Shown here: piece after piece, positions 8,973 through 17,020 of the stretch
How the letters are laid out: every line of letters starts with the position of its first letter
Position numbering within the stretch: position 1 is the stretch's first letter
Origin: Clostridium sp. CM027
GTDB taxonomy: Bacteria; Bacillota; Clostridia; Clostridiales; Clostridiaceae
Length of the DNA stretch: 64,000 nucleotides
Assembly (NCBI RefSeq): GCF_024730565.1
Contig: NZ_CP077725.1
Coordinates: 1,054,001 to 1,118,000, forward strand
Direction: 5' to 3'
Notes under the pieces: model-generated
What the model saw: the letters and a program-made list of their open reading frames with translations, nothing else
Database searches by the model: none
Told to the model about the DNA's origin: nothing
Position numbers and translations under genes: made by a program

Positions 8973-9218
8973 TTTTTTACCACCCCTTACTTATTATAAC
9001 ACTTGAACCGTATAATTAAATAGTATGATTTTTAAAAGTTTATTTTTTTGCATATTAAACAAATATATTATAAAATAAATTATATTAACTAGAGAATTAA
9101 TACCCTCAGGATACTATTTTCAACACATCTTTACCCCTGTTGCTTATAATGTATTTAGTATATAATAACTATTAATTGGTGCAATAAATATTATACTCAT
9201 TATTAAGGAGGCATTATT

Positions 9219-9674
9219 ATGGATAATAAAGTTTATACTAAAAAAAGTAAAGAAGAACTAAAGAAGATCTTAACTCCAATTCAGTTTGAAGTAAGTCAGG
9301 AAAGCAGCACAGAAAAATCTTTTGAAAATGAATTTTGGAATAATAAAGAAGAAGGCATTTATGTAGATATTAATAGTGGAGAGCCCTTATTTACATCTCT
9401 TGATAAATTTGATTCAGGTTGTGGGTGGCCTAGTTTTACAAAGCCTGTTGAGGATGCTAACGTTAAAGAAAATAAGGATGCAACCCATGGTATGATGAGA
9501 ACAGAAGTAAGGAGCAAATATGGTGACAGTCATTTAGGACATTTATTCAACGATGGTCCGATTTCCCAGGGTGGATTAAGATATTGCATAAATAGTGCTT
9601 CACTAAAGTTTATACCAATTCATAAGCTCTGCGATGAAGGATATGGAGATTACTTAGAATTATTCAATAAATAA
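9219..9674 (+). CDS. msrB: Peptide-methionine (R)-S-oxide reductase
   Basis: The enzyme reduces methionine-R-sulfoxide in oxidised proteins. The 151-residue protein is a single MsrB domain with [26 protein letters not shown] (including the active-site His) and RYCINSASL with catalytic Cys123. The two CxxC zinc-binding pairs of many MsrBs are absent. The start has a strong AAGGAGG. No msrA is fused or adjacent. A hairpin follows the stop codon immediately. Confidence 0.96.
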   Translation: MDNKVYTKKSKEELKKILTPIQFEVSQESSTEKSFENEFWNNKEEGIYVDINSGEPLFTSLDKFDSGCGWPSFTKPVEDANVKENKDATHGMMRTEVRSKYGDSHLGHLFNDGPISQGGLRYCINSASLKFIPIHKLCDEGYGDYLELFNK

Positions 9675-9695
9675 GGAGAGCGTTTCTCGCTCTCC
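9675..9695. terminator. Hairpin between convergent msrB and the VCBS-repeat gene
   Basis: GGAGAGCG and CGCTCTCC form a perfect 8-bp stem immediately after the msrB stop. T-rich sequence follows only on the minus strand (TTATTTATT), so it fits better as the end of the minus-strand gene, but it can serve both. A second inverted repeat (TACAAGTATA / TATACTTGTA, about 9710-9731) lies next to it. Confidence 0.55.
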
Positions 9696-9720
9696 TCCAA
9701 AACTGTCGTTACAAGTATAC

Positions 9721-10437
9721 CTATACTTGTAATCCATTAATAGCTACTTGCTGATTATCCAAAGCAAATATCTTATCTTTCCATTTTAAAGTATTTAAAA
9801 CATATCCTAAGGAGTCTGCATGGTATCTTCCAGCTATTTTTTGATAACCCAATAGCTCATATACTTTATCTGAATCAAAATCCACAGGATATAAGCCGCT
9901 TATAGGATCAACGAATCCGTTGATTGGATTCTTTAGCTTTCCGTTTTCGTCGTATATTTCATTTAAATAATCGGCGTCCTTGTTGGATATATCTATAATG
10001 TATTTTTGGTTATTTTTCTTACTGATAACTTCAACCTTGTAATTGTCTTTATAAGTAACATCGTATTTGTATTGCTCATTATATACATTAAAGTCAAATA
10101 GTAATTTTGCTTCATTGTTAATAAACGAGTAAATGTAATAGTACATTATTCCACCACTACCACCTGTTGCAATACTTATTAAAATATCATCTACACCATC
10201 TCCAGTAAAATCCCCCAAAAATAGTGTAGGATTGTATCCTGTATTTTCACTAAGTGGTATACTAGCAAAATCACCTGTTATTCCATCTTGAATTACAAGG
10301 ACGATATTTTGAGTATATGGACTATCTGGTGTCTTTATACCTGTTAAGTACACAGCATCTGTTATTCCATCACCATTTACATCTCCACTTGCATAACTAA
10401 CAATGCTCGGATTTATCCTATTATATCTATTATACAT
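9721..10437 (-). CDS. VCBS/FG-GAP-repeat protein of unknown function
   Basis: This 238-residue soluble protein has two clear FG-GAP-like calcium-loop repeats near its N-terminus: GDVNGDGITDAVYLTG (about residues 18-33) and GDFTGDGVDDILISIATGG (about 70-88). Each has the DxxGDGxxD pattern of beta-propeller proteins. A less repetitive C-terminal half follows, with PVDFDSDKVYELLGYQ possibly a third degenerate loop. There is no signal peptide or membrane anchor, so a role inside the cell or, in a spore former, in the mother cell or coat is conceivable but unproven. It is separated by 64 bp from the upstream zinc-ribbon gene and may be co-transcribed with it. Confidence 0.75.
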   Translation of the reverse strand: MYNRYNRINPSIVSYASGDVNGDGITDAVYLTGIKTPDSPYTQNIVLVIQDGITGDFASIPLSENTGYNPTLFLGDFTGDGVDDILISIATGGSGGIMYYYIYSFINNEAKLLFDFNVYNEQYKYDVTYKDNYKVEVISKKNNQKYIIDISNKDADYLNEIYDENGKLKNPINGFVDPISGLYPVDFDSDKVYELLGYQKIAGRYHADSLGYVLNTLKWKDKIFALDNQQVAINGLQV

Positions 10438-10501
10438 AACTGCTCCTTTGCATTATAAGATTTATAAAATATCTTATGAGCCAAGCAATAAATTGTTCCA
10501 T

Positions 10502-12064
10502 TTATTGATTTTTATAAGCCTTGTAATTGGGCGAATCTTCGCCAACTAATTTATCTAATTTCCAGTTATATCCCTTGTCAGCATCGTAAACAAGAAAATA
10601 TAGCGCTACAAAAGAAACGTTTTTGTTTTCATTCTTTTTCTCATCTTTATAAGTAATACTTCCATAAACATATTTTATATTATCTAATCCCTTCTTAGAC
10701 AATATTTCATTAGATTTAAAGGTCTTCGCTTCTTTAGCTGTTATTTTATGGTTATTAGACCACCAGAAAAATAAATTACTCCCTTCAATTTCGGCATTGG
10801 TAATAGAGGGTACTATTATCTCCGTAGGCACATTGTTTATTGTCCCACTATCAACGGTAGTTTTTGACCTGTTTAAAAAAGATATATTGGCGAAAGATAT
10901 TGAGAAAGTATAATTAGTTGATAATACCAACTTTATTTCTCCCACTATACTCTCCCTCTTAGCATTAACAATTAATGTTCCATTTTGTACATCAAACTTT
11001 TTATCAGATATATTAATACTCTTAGTAAATCTATCATTTATAGCAAACCCTTTGCCACCAAAAAAACTTGAATAGGATACTGTTTCTCCCACTCCTTGTT
11101 CTTTTATAGTTTCAATAACCTTTTCATCAGAAAAAGTTGGTGATAAGACTAATTTAGATCCCTCTGCGCTGTTTTCTTCAATGTTATCAATTCTCCAAGT
11201 TTCATTTTCAAAAACAAGGTTACACTTTATCTTTCCTGTAGAAACCAGAAGTCCACTGTCTATAGAAGCTGTCACCAAAATTTCTTCTTTTTTGTTTTCT
11301 AAATCCGGTGTTCTTGAAACCATGCCAAGATTTGTGACATCTTGTCCACCTAATACTTTTGGTATATCTGCAATATTAATACTTAATTTTTTTAATCCAA
11401 CCCAAAACTTCTTTTCATTCATACCTACCAACGGTTTCAATGAATTAACGCTCTCAACTATAATTTTAGGGCTAATCTTCCATTGATTTTTTCCTTCATC
11501 ATTATATACTAGAGCCAAAGAAGTCTTTGCCTCAATAGCGCCATTGTTTAAAGTTAAATCTACTTTTATGTCATCCTTGCCCTTATATGTATTCCTACTA
11601 TTTATCTTAAAGCTTTTCATATCATTTTTGCTTATTTTTATTACTGTTCCTTTAGGAAGAGTTACTACTTTTCCTAGCAAGTCGTCTTTTATTTTCACTT
11701 CATCCACTGGTTTAACAATAAAAACTGTGTATGCAAAGACTGCGACTGAGGTAACAACTAATAATGATATTATAGGTATAATTACTTTCCTATGCACAAA
11801 TGTTTTTTTAAAATAAGCAAAAAACTTATCCCTTTTATCCTTTTTTATGTTTTCCTCAGTTATTGCAGGCATCGCTATCGTCTCCTGATGTTTTTCCTCT
11901 TTTTTGTCCGCTCCAACTGTCTTTTCTTTATCCCTGTTATTATTTTTATTAGTAATCCGTTCATCTTCTAAATCTATTTTTTCTTCTATTTTCTCTCCAC
12001 AATATGGGCAAAATTTTAATCCATTAATATTAGTAAATTCATTCTTACAGCTGTTGCAAACCAT
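10502..12064 (-). CDS. Zinc-ribbon, single-pass membrane protein with large external domain (TcaA/YvbJ-like)
   Basis: From the ATG at 12064 the protein starts MVCNSCKNEFTNINGLKFCPYCGEKIEE, a CxxC...CxxC zinc ribbon. A charged linker follows, then one membrane segment (VIIPIISLLVVTSVAVFAYTVF, about residues 92-113) and about 400 external residues. This layout resembles TcaA/YvbJ-type zinc-ribbon proteins of Firmicutes, some of which affect cell-wall stress responses. The open frame extends to 12154, but the ATG at 12064 has GGAGGGAG directly upstream, and the extra 30 residues do not look like part of the protein. The function is not known. Confidence 0.78.
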   Translation of the reverse strand: MVCNSCKNEFTNINGLKFCPYCGEKIEEKIDLEDERITNKNNNRDKEKTVGADKKEEKHQETIAMPAITEENIKKDKRDKFFAYFKKTFVHRKVIIPIISLLVVTSVAVFAYTVFIVKPVDEVKIKDDLLGKVVTLPKGTVIKISKNDMKSFKINSRNTYKGKDDIKVDLTLNNGAIEAKTSLALVYNDEGKNQWKISPKIIVESVNSLKPLVGMNEKKFWVGLKKLSINIADIPKVLGGQDVTNLGMVSRTPDLENKKEEILVTASIDSGLLVSTGKIKCNLVFENETWRIDNIEENSAEGSKLVLSPTFSDEKVIETIKEQGVGETVSYSSFFGGKGFAINDRFTKSINISDKKFDVQNGTLIVNAKRESIVGEIKLVLSTNYTFSISFANISFLNRSKTTVDSGTINNVPTEIIVPSITNAEIEGSNLFFWWSNNHKITAKEAKTFKSNEILSKKGLDNIKYVYGSITYKDEKKNENKNVSFVALYFLVYDADKGYNWKLDKLVGEDSPNYKAYKNQ

Positions 12065-12220
12065 TTTCTCCCTCCAAACATTTATATAAAATAAACAATA
12101 TGTTGTATTTAATATATTATAGCCTGTTTGCATACTATGTTCAAACATATTCACATCACTGACTGTAGATAATATTAAAAACTAATATAAATAGTAAAAT
12201 AAAAATATAATTTTGACTTA

Positions 12221-12769
12221 CTAATTTTCTTCATATGAAACTGGCACGTTATTTATTCCAAGTTCTTGCGCTGCTGCATATTGATCATGGCCCGATACAA
12301 TTACAAAGCTTCCTTTTTTAATAACAATAGGTTTGTTAAACTTTTTATTATTCTTCATATAATTTATTGCTTTGTTTTTTGAACGTTTTATTGACAAATC
12401 TTCATTTTCATTTACTAACTTTGAAATATCCATTATTTCGTCTGTTCCAATTGGCATTTCGTAATTTAAATCTATTTGACCATTCGCATCTTTTAACAGA
12501 TTGAATATTTTAATTGATGATGCTTCAACTGAAATAAAAGGGGTTCCCTTGCTATTTACGCACGCTTTTAATTCACCTTTAATTACAAAATAATTTACAT
12601 CCTTCATACCTATTACTGCATCTCTCCAATAATCTTTTTTGACAATTACTCTATAAATTGAATTCATATCATCATAAGTTCCTATTTTAAATAGTAAATT
12701 AACATCTCCATTCTCTAACCTATTTGTTTTTACAGGTAATCCCTTAATTATAATCTCACTCTTATTCAT
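12221..12769 (-). CDS. Hypothetical protein with C-terminal ParB/sulfiredoxin-like domain
   Basis: The protein has 182 residues and a strong AGGAGAG ribosome site. The first 110 residues are of unknown type (beta-rich, with no cysteines beyond one). The last 45, from about residue 135 (NKPIVIKKGSFVIVSGHDQY AAAQELGINNVPVSYEEN), follow the ParB/Srx N-terminal-domain pattern of a hydrophobic strand, G-x-x-x-I-x-S-G-H-x-x-x-A-A-x-x-L-G and a closing VPV strand. There is no helix-turn-helix and no ParA partner, so it is not a partition protein. Nucleotide binding of the ParB-CTPase type is only a guess. It stands alone between terminators. Confidence 0.65.
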   Translation of the reverse strand: MNKSEIIIKGLPVKTNRLENGDVNLLFKIGTYDDMNSIYRVIVKKDYWRDAVIGMKDVNYFVIKGELKACVNSKGTPFISVEASSIKIFNLLKDANGQIDLNYEMPIGTDEIMDISKLVNENEDLSIKRSKNKAINYMKNNKKFNKPIVIKKGSFVIVSGHDQYAAAQELGINNVPVSYEEN

Positions 12770-12821
12770 ATTTAAACTCTCCTTTTAATTGTATATATTT
12801 TAGCTGTTTAATTCCAAAAAT

Positions 12822-12860
12822 AAAACACCTAGAAAGCTCATAGCCCTTTCTAGGTGTTTT
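12822..12860. terminator. Strong bidirectional terminator
   Basis: A perfect 15-bp stem (AAAACACCTAGAAAG with its complement) encloses a 9-base loop, with T runs on both strands. It separates the ECF sigma operon from the ParB-like gene, both on the minus strand. Confidence 0.85.
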
Positions 12861-13211
12861 TAACTATATTATAATTTAACTTCATATTAGTTTTCACGCA
12901 AGTAAATTTACCTATAACTATGTTAGACGTTTTTAGATATTTTTCAACTGTAGAATTTTTTTCATTATAAGCTAACACAGACTTCACCCCATTCGTAAAT
13001 TCAAAAATTTTATTTGTAAATCTTAACTATTACTTATCACTATTCTTACCTATACATCTATTATATCATTGTATGCATAAAGTTACAATTCAAACCCTAC
13101 AATTGCAGGAAATAGCATACTTTTAGGGGTTAAACTATTTTTTTATGCTACTATTTTCCACTTACTTAACAAAACTTTCCAGTACTTAAATATATTTAAG
13201 TGCTGGGATTC
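12861..13211. other. Intergenic, no gene seen; contains one long palindrome
   Basis: The stretch has no open frame with a ribosome site. A near-perfect palindrome (CCAGTACTTAAATA / TATTTAAGTGCTGG) lies at about 13179-13206 and may end the sigma-factor operon, although no clear T run follows it. Confidence 0.5.
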
Positions 13212-13262
13212 TTAACTTAAGTCATCTCCTGCAAAGCTACACAGCTTCTAAAATGACGTTAA
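13212..13262 (-). repeat. Short dispersed repeat, copy A (overlaps a stop codon)
   Basis: On the minus strand the segment reads TTAACGTCATTTTAGAAGC, then AGCTTTGCAGGAGATGAC and TTAAGTTAA. The second block matches the AGCTCCGCAGGAGATGAT block of the copy at 15157-15319. The TAA of the 101-residue membrane-protein gene lies within the first block. Confidence 0.55.
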
Positions 13263-13564
13263 AATACAGTTCTAAACTGTTCAATGTGAGTAATTGTATA
13301 CTCCATACATCCCATACCCATTGCAAAGAATGATACCATTATTATCAGTATTATTGCGCCAAAATCGTATTTCATTGCTTCTTTTTTGTTTATTAAGTAG
13401 GCTACAATAATTTCAATTCCTAGTAGAACTAAAACTAGGGGCCACATCGATGCTATTAGTAAATATTTAATACTTGGATTTATTAATCGTAGTAAAAACA
13501 TTATTCCAAATATAACTAAAACTATTCCAGTAGTAAATGTTCCCACTCTACGTCCCTTAATCAT
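13259..13564 (-). CDS. Small membrane protein, LiaI/LiaF transmembrane-domain type
   Basis: This 101-residue protein has three membrane segments: about residues 9-27, 33-55 (YLLIASMWPLVLVLLGIEIIVAYL) and 65-85. The WPLVLVLLGIEII stretch is typical of the LiaI/LiaF-TM family found near cell-envelope stress regulators. It overlaps the upstream membrane-protein gene by 8 bp and is last in the ECF sigma operon, which argues for translational coupling. It may sense or respond to envelope state together with the anti-sigma factor, but no function is shown. Confidence 0.7.
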   Translation of the reverse strand: MIKGRRVGTFTTGIVLVIFGIMFLLRLINPSIKYLLIASMWPLVLVLLGIEIIVAYLINKKEAMKYDFGAIILIIMVSFFAMGMGCMEYTITHIEQFRTVF

Positions 13565-14087
13565 TCATATCACACTCTTTTTTCTTGCCTATAATAAGTT
13601 TCGCACCCACAACAATTATTACAATACCTATTATTATCTGAGGGGCCATTCTTGTTACATCATTAATAAGACTATATAGTTCGCCCGACATATTCATACG
13701 TCCAAGTAAGGTGTTTATGATGTTGTTCCAAATTAAATAAATGCCTAGAAATACTAGTAATATCCCTGCAATCAAGCTGTGTTTCTTAAACATTCCTTTA
13801 TCTATTTTCACTAATTCATCAAGAGAAAATAAATAATTATCCTCTAAAAGTAAAAACTCCTCATCCGTTGAATAACGTTTATTCATACAATCGAAAAACG
13901 AGTAAAACCAAATCAATGGTAAAACGAATAGTAGTGGCCCTATCGAAAGCCAGCTAGAAAGAAATATTAAAAAGAAAAATGCTGCCATAAGTGATAACCC
14001 CATCTTCATAAATCCCATATACATGTGACCTGCGCCAGGTAACATTGAAAAACTAAAGGTTAAAAATTTACTTTTTTCCTTTTTCAT
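13557..14087 (-). CDS. Polytopic membrane protein in ECF sigma operon (TM2-like start)
   Basis: The 176-residue protein starts with a TM2-like pair of helices (FSFSMLPGAGHMYMGFMKMG, with the conserved PG-G-Y-G turn). Its C-terminal part has helices resembling the LiaI-type segment (SLIAGILLVFLGIYLIWNNI and IIIGIVIIVVGAKLIIG). It overlaps the anti-sigma gene by 20 bp and the downstream LiaI-like gene by 8 bp, so it belongs to one translational unit. Co-occurrence suggests it is part of the signal-input side of the sigma system. I do not recognise a specific family name. Confidence 0.7.
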   Translation of the reverse strand: MKKEKSKFLTFSFSMLPGAGHMYMGFMKMGLSLMAAFFFLIFLSSWLSIGPLLFVLPLIWFYSFFDCMNKRYSTDEEFLLLEDNYLFSLDELVKIDKGMFKKHSLIAGILLVFLGIYLIWNNIINTLLGRMNMSGELYSLINDVTRMAPQIIIGIVIIVVGAKLIIGKKKECDMND

Positions 14088-14544
14088 TATTAAAAACCTC
14101 CAAGTTAATTATTTTTTGCGAGAAATTATTAAGACTTCCATTAATTGCGTTTATAGTACTTAAACTCATAGGGGTTACCTCCAGTGTTTCACTTTTAGAA
14201 TTGGCAACAAAATTTAATGGATTTGAAAAAACAAACATTAATGCTATACTTGCTGCCATTACTACCCTCATAGAATAAAAGATAAACTGAGTATTGCTTG
14301 CTTTTTTCTTATTTATTTTGTTTAGTATTTCCTGCTCAAATCCTAAAGGAGCATCAGTAAGTTCATTATCATCGAAACTATTAGCTAAAGCATCAGCACA
14401 GCCTTCACAATGGCAAATATGTTCTGATAATAAAATTAGTTCATTATCACTTAGAGATCCCTCTTTAAGCCCTTTTATTGATATTTTACTTAAGTGTCCG
14501 TTTTCTTTAAATAATGTACCACTCACATAAACTCCTCCTTCCAT
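14068..14544 (-). CDS. Anti-sigma factor with zinc-binding ZAS-type motif
   Basis: The protein has 158 residues. The cytosolic N-terminal part has HICHCEGCADAL (about residues 43-54), an H-x3-C-x2-C zinc anti-sigma motif. One membrane helix follows (about 95-112, MRVVMAASIALMFVFSN), and about 45 residues lie outside. This is the standard plan of a membrane-bound anti-sigma factor that holds its ECF partner at the membrane until a signal releases it. The gene overlaps the sigma gene by 22 bp, which fits a cognate pair. Confidence 0.82.
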   Translation of the reverse strand: MEGGVYVSGTLFKENGHLSKISIKGLKEGSLSDNELILLSEHICHCEGCADALANSFDDNELTDAPLGFEQEILNKINKKKASNTQFIFYSMRVVMAASIALMFVFSNPLNFVANSKSETLEVTPMSLSTINAINGSLNNFSQKIINLEVFNNEKGKK

Positions 14545-15035
14545 AAAACTTTCAACATCTTTTTGGATCTATAAAGATGTGTTTGCAATGTTTTCAAACT
14601 TTGACCTGTGTTTTTTGCCATATCAGAAAGTTTAACATCTTCACAAAAATAGTTTACTGACACCGCCCTATAAGGCTCTTTTAATTTCTTACATAAACTA
14701 TATATTTTTTCGCTACTATGTTTTTTTAAAAGCGACTCCTCAGGTGTTTCCCCCTTATCCTTTATACCCTCAAAATCTTCATCAGGTATGCTGTGAATTT
14801 TTCTTGCAGGACTTTTAAGAAAATCTTTACATTTATTCACTGCAATTGTTGTAAGCCAAGCTTTAAAATTTACCCCATCAAATTTACCAAAGCTTATATA
14901 TGCAGACAAAAAAGTTTGTTGTGCCAAATCCTCTGCATCAAAGTAATTTTTTGTAAAGGATAGACAAATAGTAATGATTAAACGTTCATATTGTTTTATA
15001 TAGTTTGCAAACTGTTCTTTTTGAACAACCATCAC
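14523..15035 (-). CDS. ECF-type RNA polymerase sigma factor
   Basis: The protein has 170 residues with sigma region 2 (YFDAEDLAQQTFLSAYISFGKFDGVNFKAWLTTIAVNKCKDFLKS, about 28-75) and region 4 (LKEPYRAVSVNYFCEDVKLSDMAKNTGQSLKTLQTHLYRSKKMLK, about 117-162). The first codon is uncertain. The frame opens with GTG then ATG, directly after a G-rich stretch that may be the ribosome site but is unusually close. It heads a four-gene operon with its anti-sigma factor and two membrane proteins. ECF groups usually activate their own operon, but no self-promoter was identified with confidence. Confidence 0.88.
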   Translation of the reverse strand: MMVVQKEQFANYIKQYERLIITICLSFTKNYFDAEDLAQQTFLSAYISFGKFDGVNFKAWLTTIAVNKCKDFLKSPARKIHSIPDEDFEGIKDKGETPEESLLKKHSSEKIYSLCKKLKEPYRAVSVNYFCEDVKLSDMAKNTGQSLKTLQTHLYRSKKMLKVLWKEEFM

Positions 15036-15156
15036 CCCCTTTTTTGCCCTTACACTTAATATAACGATTGAGAAATAAAAAACACTTCAATTATAACATT
15101 TAAAATGTAATGTTATTAAAATTAATGTTACAATTACCATATAAATAAAGTACAAT

Positions 15157-15319
15157 TTAACGACATTTCTCAAGGAACGTCTCCCACTTCTATAAGTGGG
15201 AGTTACCTACTATAAGTAGGCGTTACTTACCCTAACAAATAGAAAACTTCAGTGAGAGTATAAATCCCCTTCTGAAGTCGTTAATATACAGCTCCGCAGG
15301 AGATGATTTAATAAGCAAT
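15157..15319 (+). repeat. Short structured repeat/MITE-like element, copy B
   Basis: The element begins TTAACGACATTTCTCAAGG, contains a strong hairpin (CTCCCACTT CTATA AGTGGGAG) and a second one (CCTACT / AGTAGG). It continues with CCCCTTCTGAAGTCGTTAA and ends AGCTCCGCAGGAGATGATTTAA. Both outer blocks recur in reverse orientation at 17021-17126. The CTCCCACTTCTATAAGTGGGAG-like hairpin resembles structures at IS200/IS605 ends, so it could be a tiny non-autonomous derivative. No tnpA or tnpB is present. Confidence 0.6.
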
Positions 15320-15368
15320 AGCTCTGTCAGGCTATCGCAAATGTATTTATATGATGGGAGGTAACAGT

Positions 15369-15539
15369 ATGTTTAAATTAGCACTGAGTTCACTTATAAT
15401 AGTTCTAGGAATAACACTCATTTTATTAGGAATTTATAATACCCAAAAAAAAATACCCAACAACAAATTCGTAGTTAATACTAATATAGGTTATTCCCTA
15501 TCCCATCTGCTTCTAATTGATTACTTATGCACTTTTTAA
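15369..15539 (+). CDS. Small hydrophobic protein, possibly truncated
   Basis: This 56-residue frame starts at an ATG with GGGAGG seven bases upstream. One membrane helix (about residues 4-23, ALSSLIIVLGITLILLGIY) is followed by a short polar tail. The tail (NNKFVVNTNIGYSLSHLLLI) reads like the beginning of a longer protein, so this may be a frameshifted or shortened gene. No homologue is recognised. Confidence 0.4.
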   Translation: MFKLALSSLIIVLGITLILLGIYNTQKKIPNNKFVVNTNIGYSLSHLLLIDYLCTF

Positions 15540-15654
15540 TAATTACCTTTAAAGTAGTACCACGTCCAAGGCAATATTCGATACAAAGTGTGCACTAATT
15601 ATAATAACCCTCATATTATATCAGTAGATATTAATACTATAGGAGTTAGTAATA

Positions 15655-15981
15655 ATGAGTAAAAAAGTATCAATTAACCTGCCAGATCATGTGTATAAAT
15701 TAGCACTGCGAAAATCTAAATTAACTCATGGAGAAAATAATTTTTCAGGTTATTTACGTGAGTTAGTATGCAAGGAATTTACAGATAATGAACTAGAACA
15801 TGAACTTTTAAAACTTAATGAACCCCTATGGTTAGGGATTACAAAGACAGCTGAGTATAACTCTACTTGTCAGGTATGTACTAATTCCATTTCTCCTGGA
15901 GAATTAATTTGTTATACTGACTTAGGATTTCAAGAAGACTATAAAAATTGGGTTCACAAGAATTGCTGCAGAAAAGATTAA
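15655..15981 (+). CDS. Ribbon-helix-helix protein with C-terminal Cys/His zinc-finger-like motif
   Basis: The protein has 108 residues. The N-terminus (KKVSINLPDHVYKLALRKSK, then NFSGYLRELVCKEF) fits a ribbon-helix-helix DNA-binding fold. The C-terminal 40 residues have C-x2-C (CQVC) with a following SISPGELICY, then WVHKNCC, giving C-x2-C...H-x2-C spacing like a small treble-clef or PARP-like zinc finger. The combination suggests a DNA-binding regulator with a metal or redox sensor, but this is inference. It stands alone, with no antitoxin/toxin partner visible, and its 3' end faces the opu operon across a shared terminator. Confidence 0.65.
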   Translation: MSKKVSINLPDHVYKLALRKSKLTHGENNFSGYLRELVCKEFTDNELEHELLKLNEPLWLGITKTAEYNSTCQVCTNSISPGELICYTDLGFQEDYKNWVHKNCCRKD

Positions 15982-16050
15982 TAAGTAGAACTAGAGATGA
16001 CAATTTAACCTCACTCTAACTTGCTACATACACTGAATCTAATAACGTAA

Positions 16051-16079
16051 AAAAATAGGCCTTTTGAAGGCCTATTTTT
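16051..16079. terminator. Bidirectional terminator between the RHH gene and opuAC
   Basis: A perfect 13-bp stem (AAAAATAGGCCTT with its complement) has a 3-base loop and T runs on both strands. It ends the opu operon on the minus strand and the plus-strand RHH gene. Confidence 0.85.
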
Positions 16080-16089
16080 AATAAATAAT

Positions 16090-16989
16090 CTATTTAGCTA
16101 AATCTTCTATAGAATTAATGTTCATATATTTAGGAACAACTAACCCTATTTTAGCTCCCTCTAGGTTTGGACCTAGATCTTCAACTTTACCTTTGTAGTC
16201 AGCCATATATTTAGCGTGTGTTCCTGGTAACCATGCTGCAACAATAGCATCTACATCTCCAGTAGCTACAGCCGCCCACATAGGACCTGATTCTACTTGC
16301 GTAAGTCTAACTTTGTATCCCATATCTTCAAGTACTAATGCAATTACATTAGTAGATGCAATTTCTGTATCCCAAGAAACATAAGCAAGCTTGACTTCCT
16401 TACCATCCACTTTTTTTGCACCCGCTGTCCACTTACTTACTTTATCTTTATTGTCAGTAATCCATTGTCTTGCAACTTTCTTTACAACTTCACCCTCGTT
16501 AACTTTAAGCATAACAGCTTCCATATCATCAGCTGTCCATGAAAATTGGTCTAAAATTTTATAAGCATCTGGCTTATCTTTTTTTAATCCTAAGCGTGCA
16601 ATTGTATTTATATTTTCAGCACCACCGAAAGATCCTTTAGGATCCTTTAAGTATTTCAAATCATATTTACTAAACATCCAGTGAGGTGACCAACCAGTTA
16701 TTATAATTGGCTCCTTATTTTTAATTGCATCTGAAAGTGCTTGTGTCATAGCAGCACCTGAGCTAGTTTGCACTTTATAATCTAATTTATAGTCTTTAAC
16801 AGCTTTTTCAGCAGCTTGCACTACGCCCGCGCCCGCATCTATACCTGTAATCTTATAATTTAATTGTTTTTCAATACTTGAATTATCAGTCTTTTTTACT
16901 TCGCCACTTTTACTACTACATCCTACAAAAGTCAGAGCTATTAGACTAAATGTTACTATTCCAAATTGTTTCCAATTATTTTTAATCAT
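16090..16989 (-). CDS. opuAC: Glycine betaine/proline-betaine-binding lipoprotein
   Basis: This is the substrate-binding lipoprotein of an osmoprotectant importer. A signal peptide ends in a lipobox with Cys24 (TFVGC). The mature protein is a glycine-betaine-type OpuAC fold of 299 residues in total, with the aromatic-cage segments GWSPHWMF, SWDTEIAS, GPMWAAVATGD and AAWLPGTHAKY. It is the third gene of the opuAA-opuAB-opuAC operon and is separated from opuAB by about 140 bp that contain a structured repeat, an unusual gap for this operon. The repeat may change the level of opuAC relative to the other two. Confidence 0.92.
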   Translation of the reverse strand: MIKNNWKQFGIVTFSLIALTFVGCSSKSGEVKKTDNSSIEKQLNYKITGIDAGAGVVQAAEKAVKDYKLDYKVQTSSGAAMTQALSDAIKNKEPIIITGWSPHWMFSKYDLKYLKDPKGSFGGAENINTIARLGLKKDKPDAYKILDQFSWTADDMEAVMLKVNEGEVVKKVARQWITDNKDKVSKWTAGAKKVDGKEVKLAYVSWDTEIASTNVIALVLEDMGYKVRLTQVESGPMWAAVATGDVDAIVAAWLPGTHAKYMADYKGKVEDLGPNLEGAKIGLVVPKYMNINSIEDLAK

Positions 16990-17020
16990 TAATTTACTTA
17001 CTCCTTTTATTTTATTTTGA

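Noticed and set aside
15369-15539. Toxin-antitoxin pair formed by the 56-residue membrane protein and the RHH protein
   Set aside because: The genes are about 115 bp apart, the hydrophobic frame looks truncated, and RHH antitoxins normally precede their toxin.
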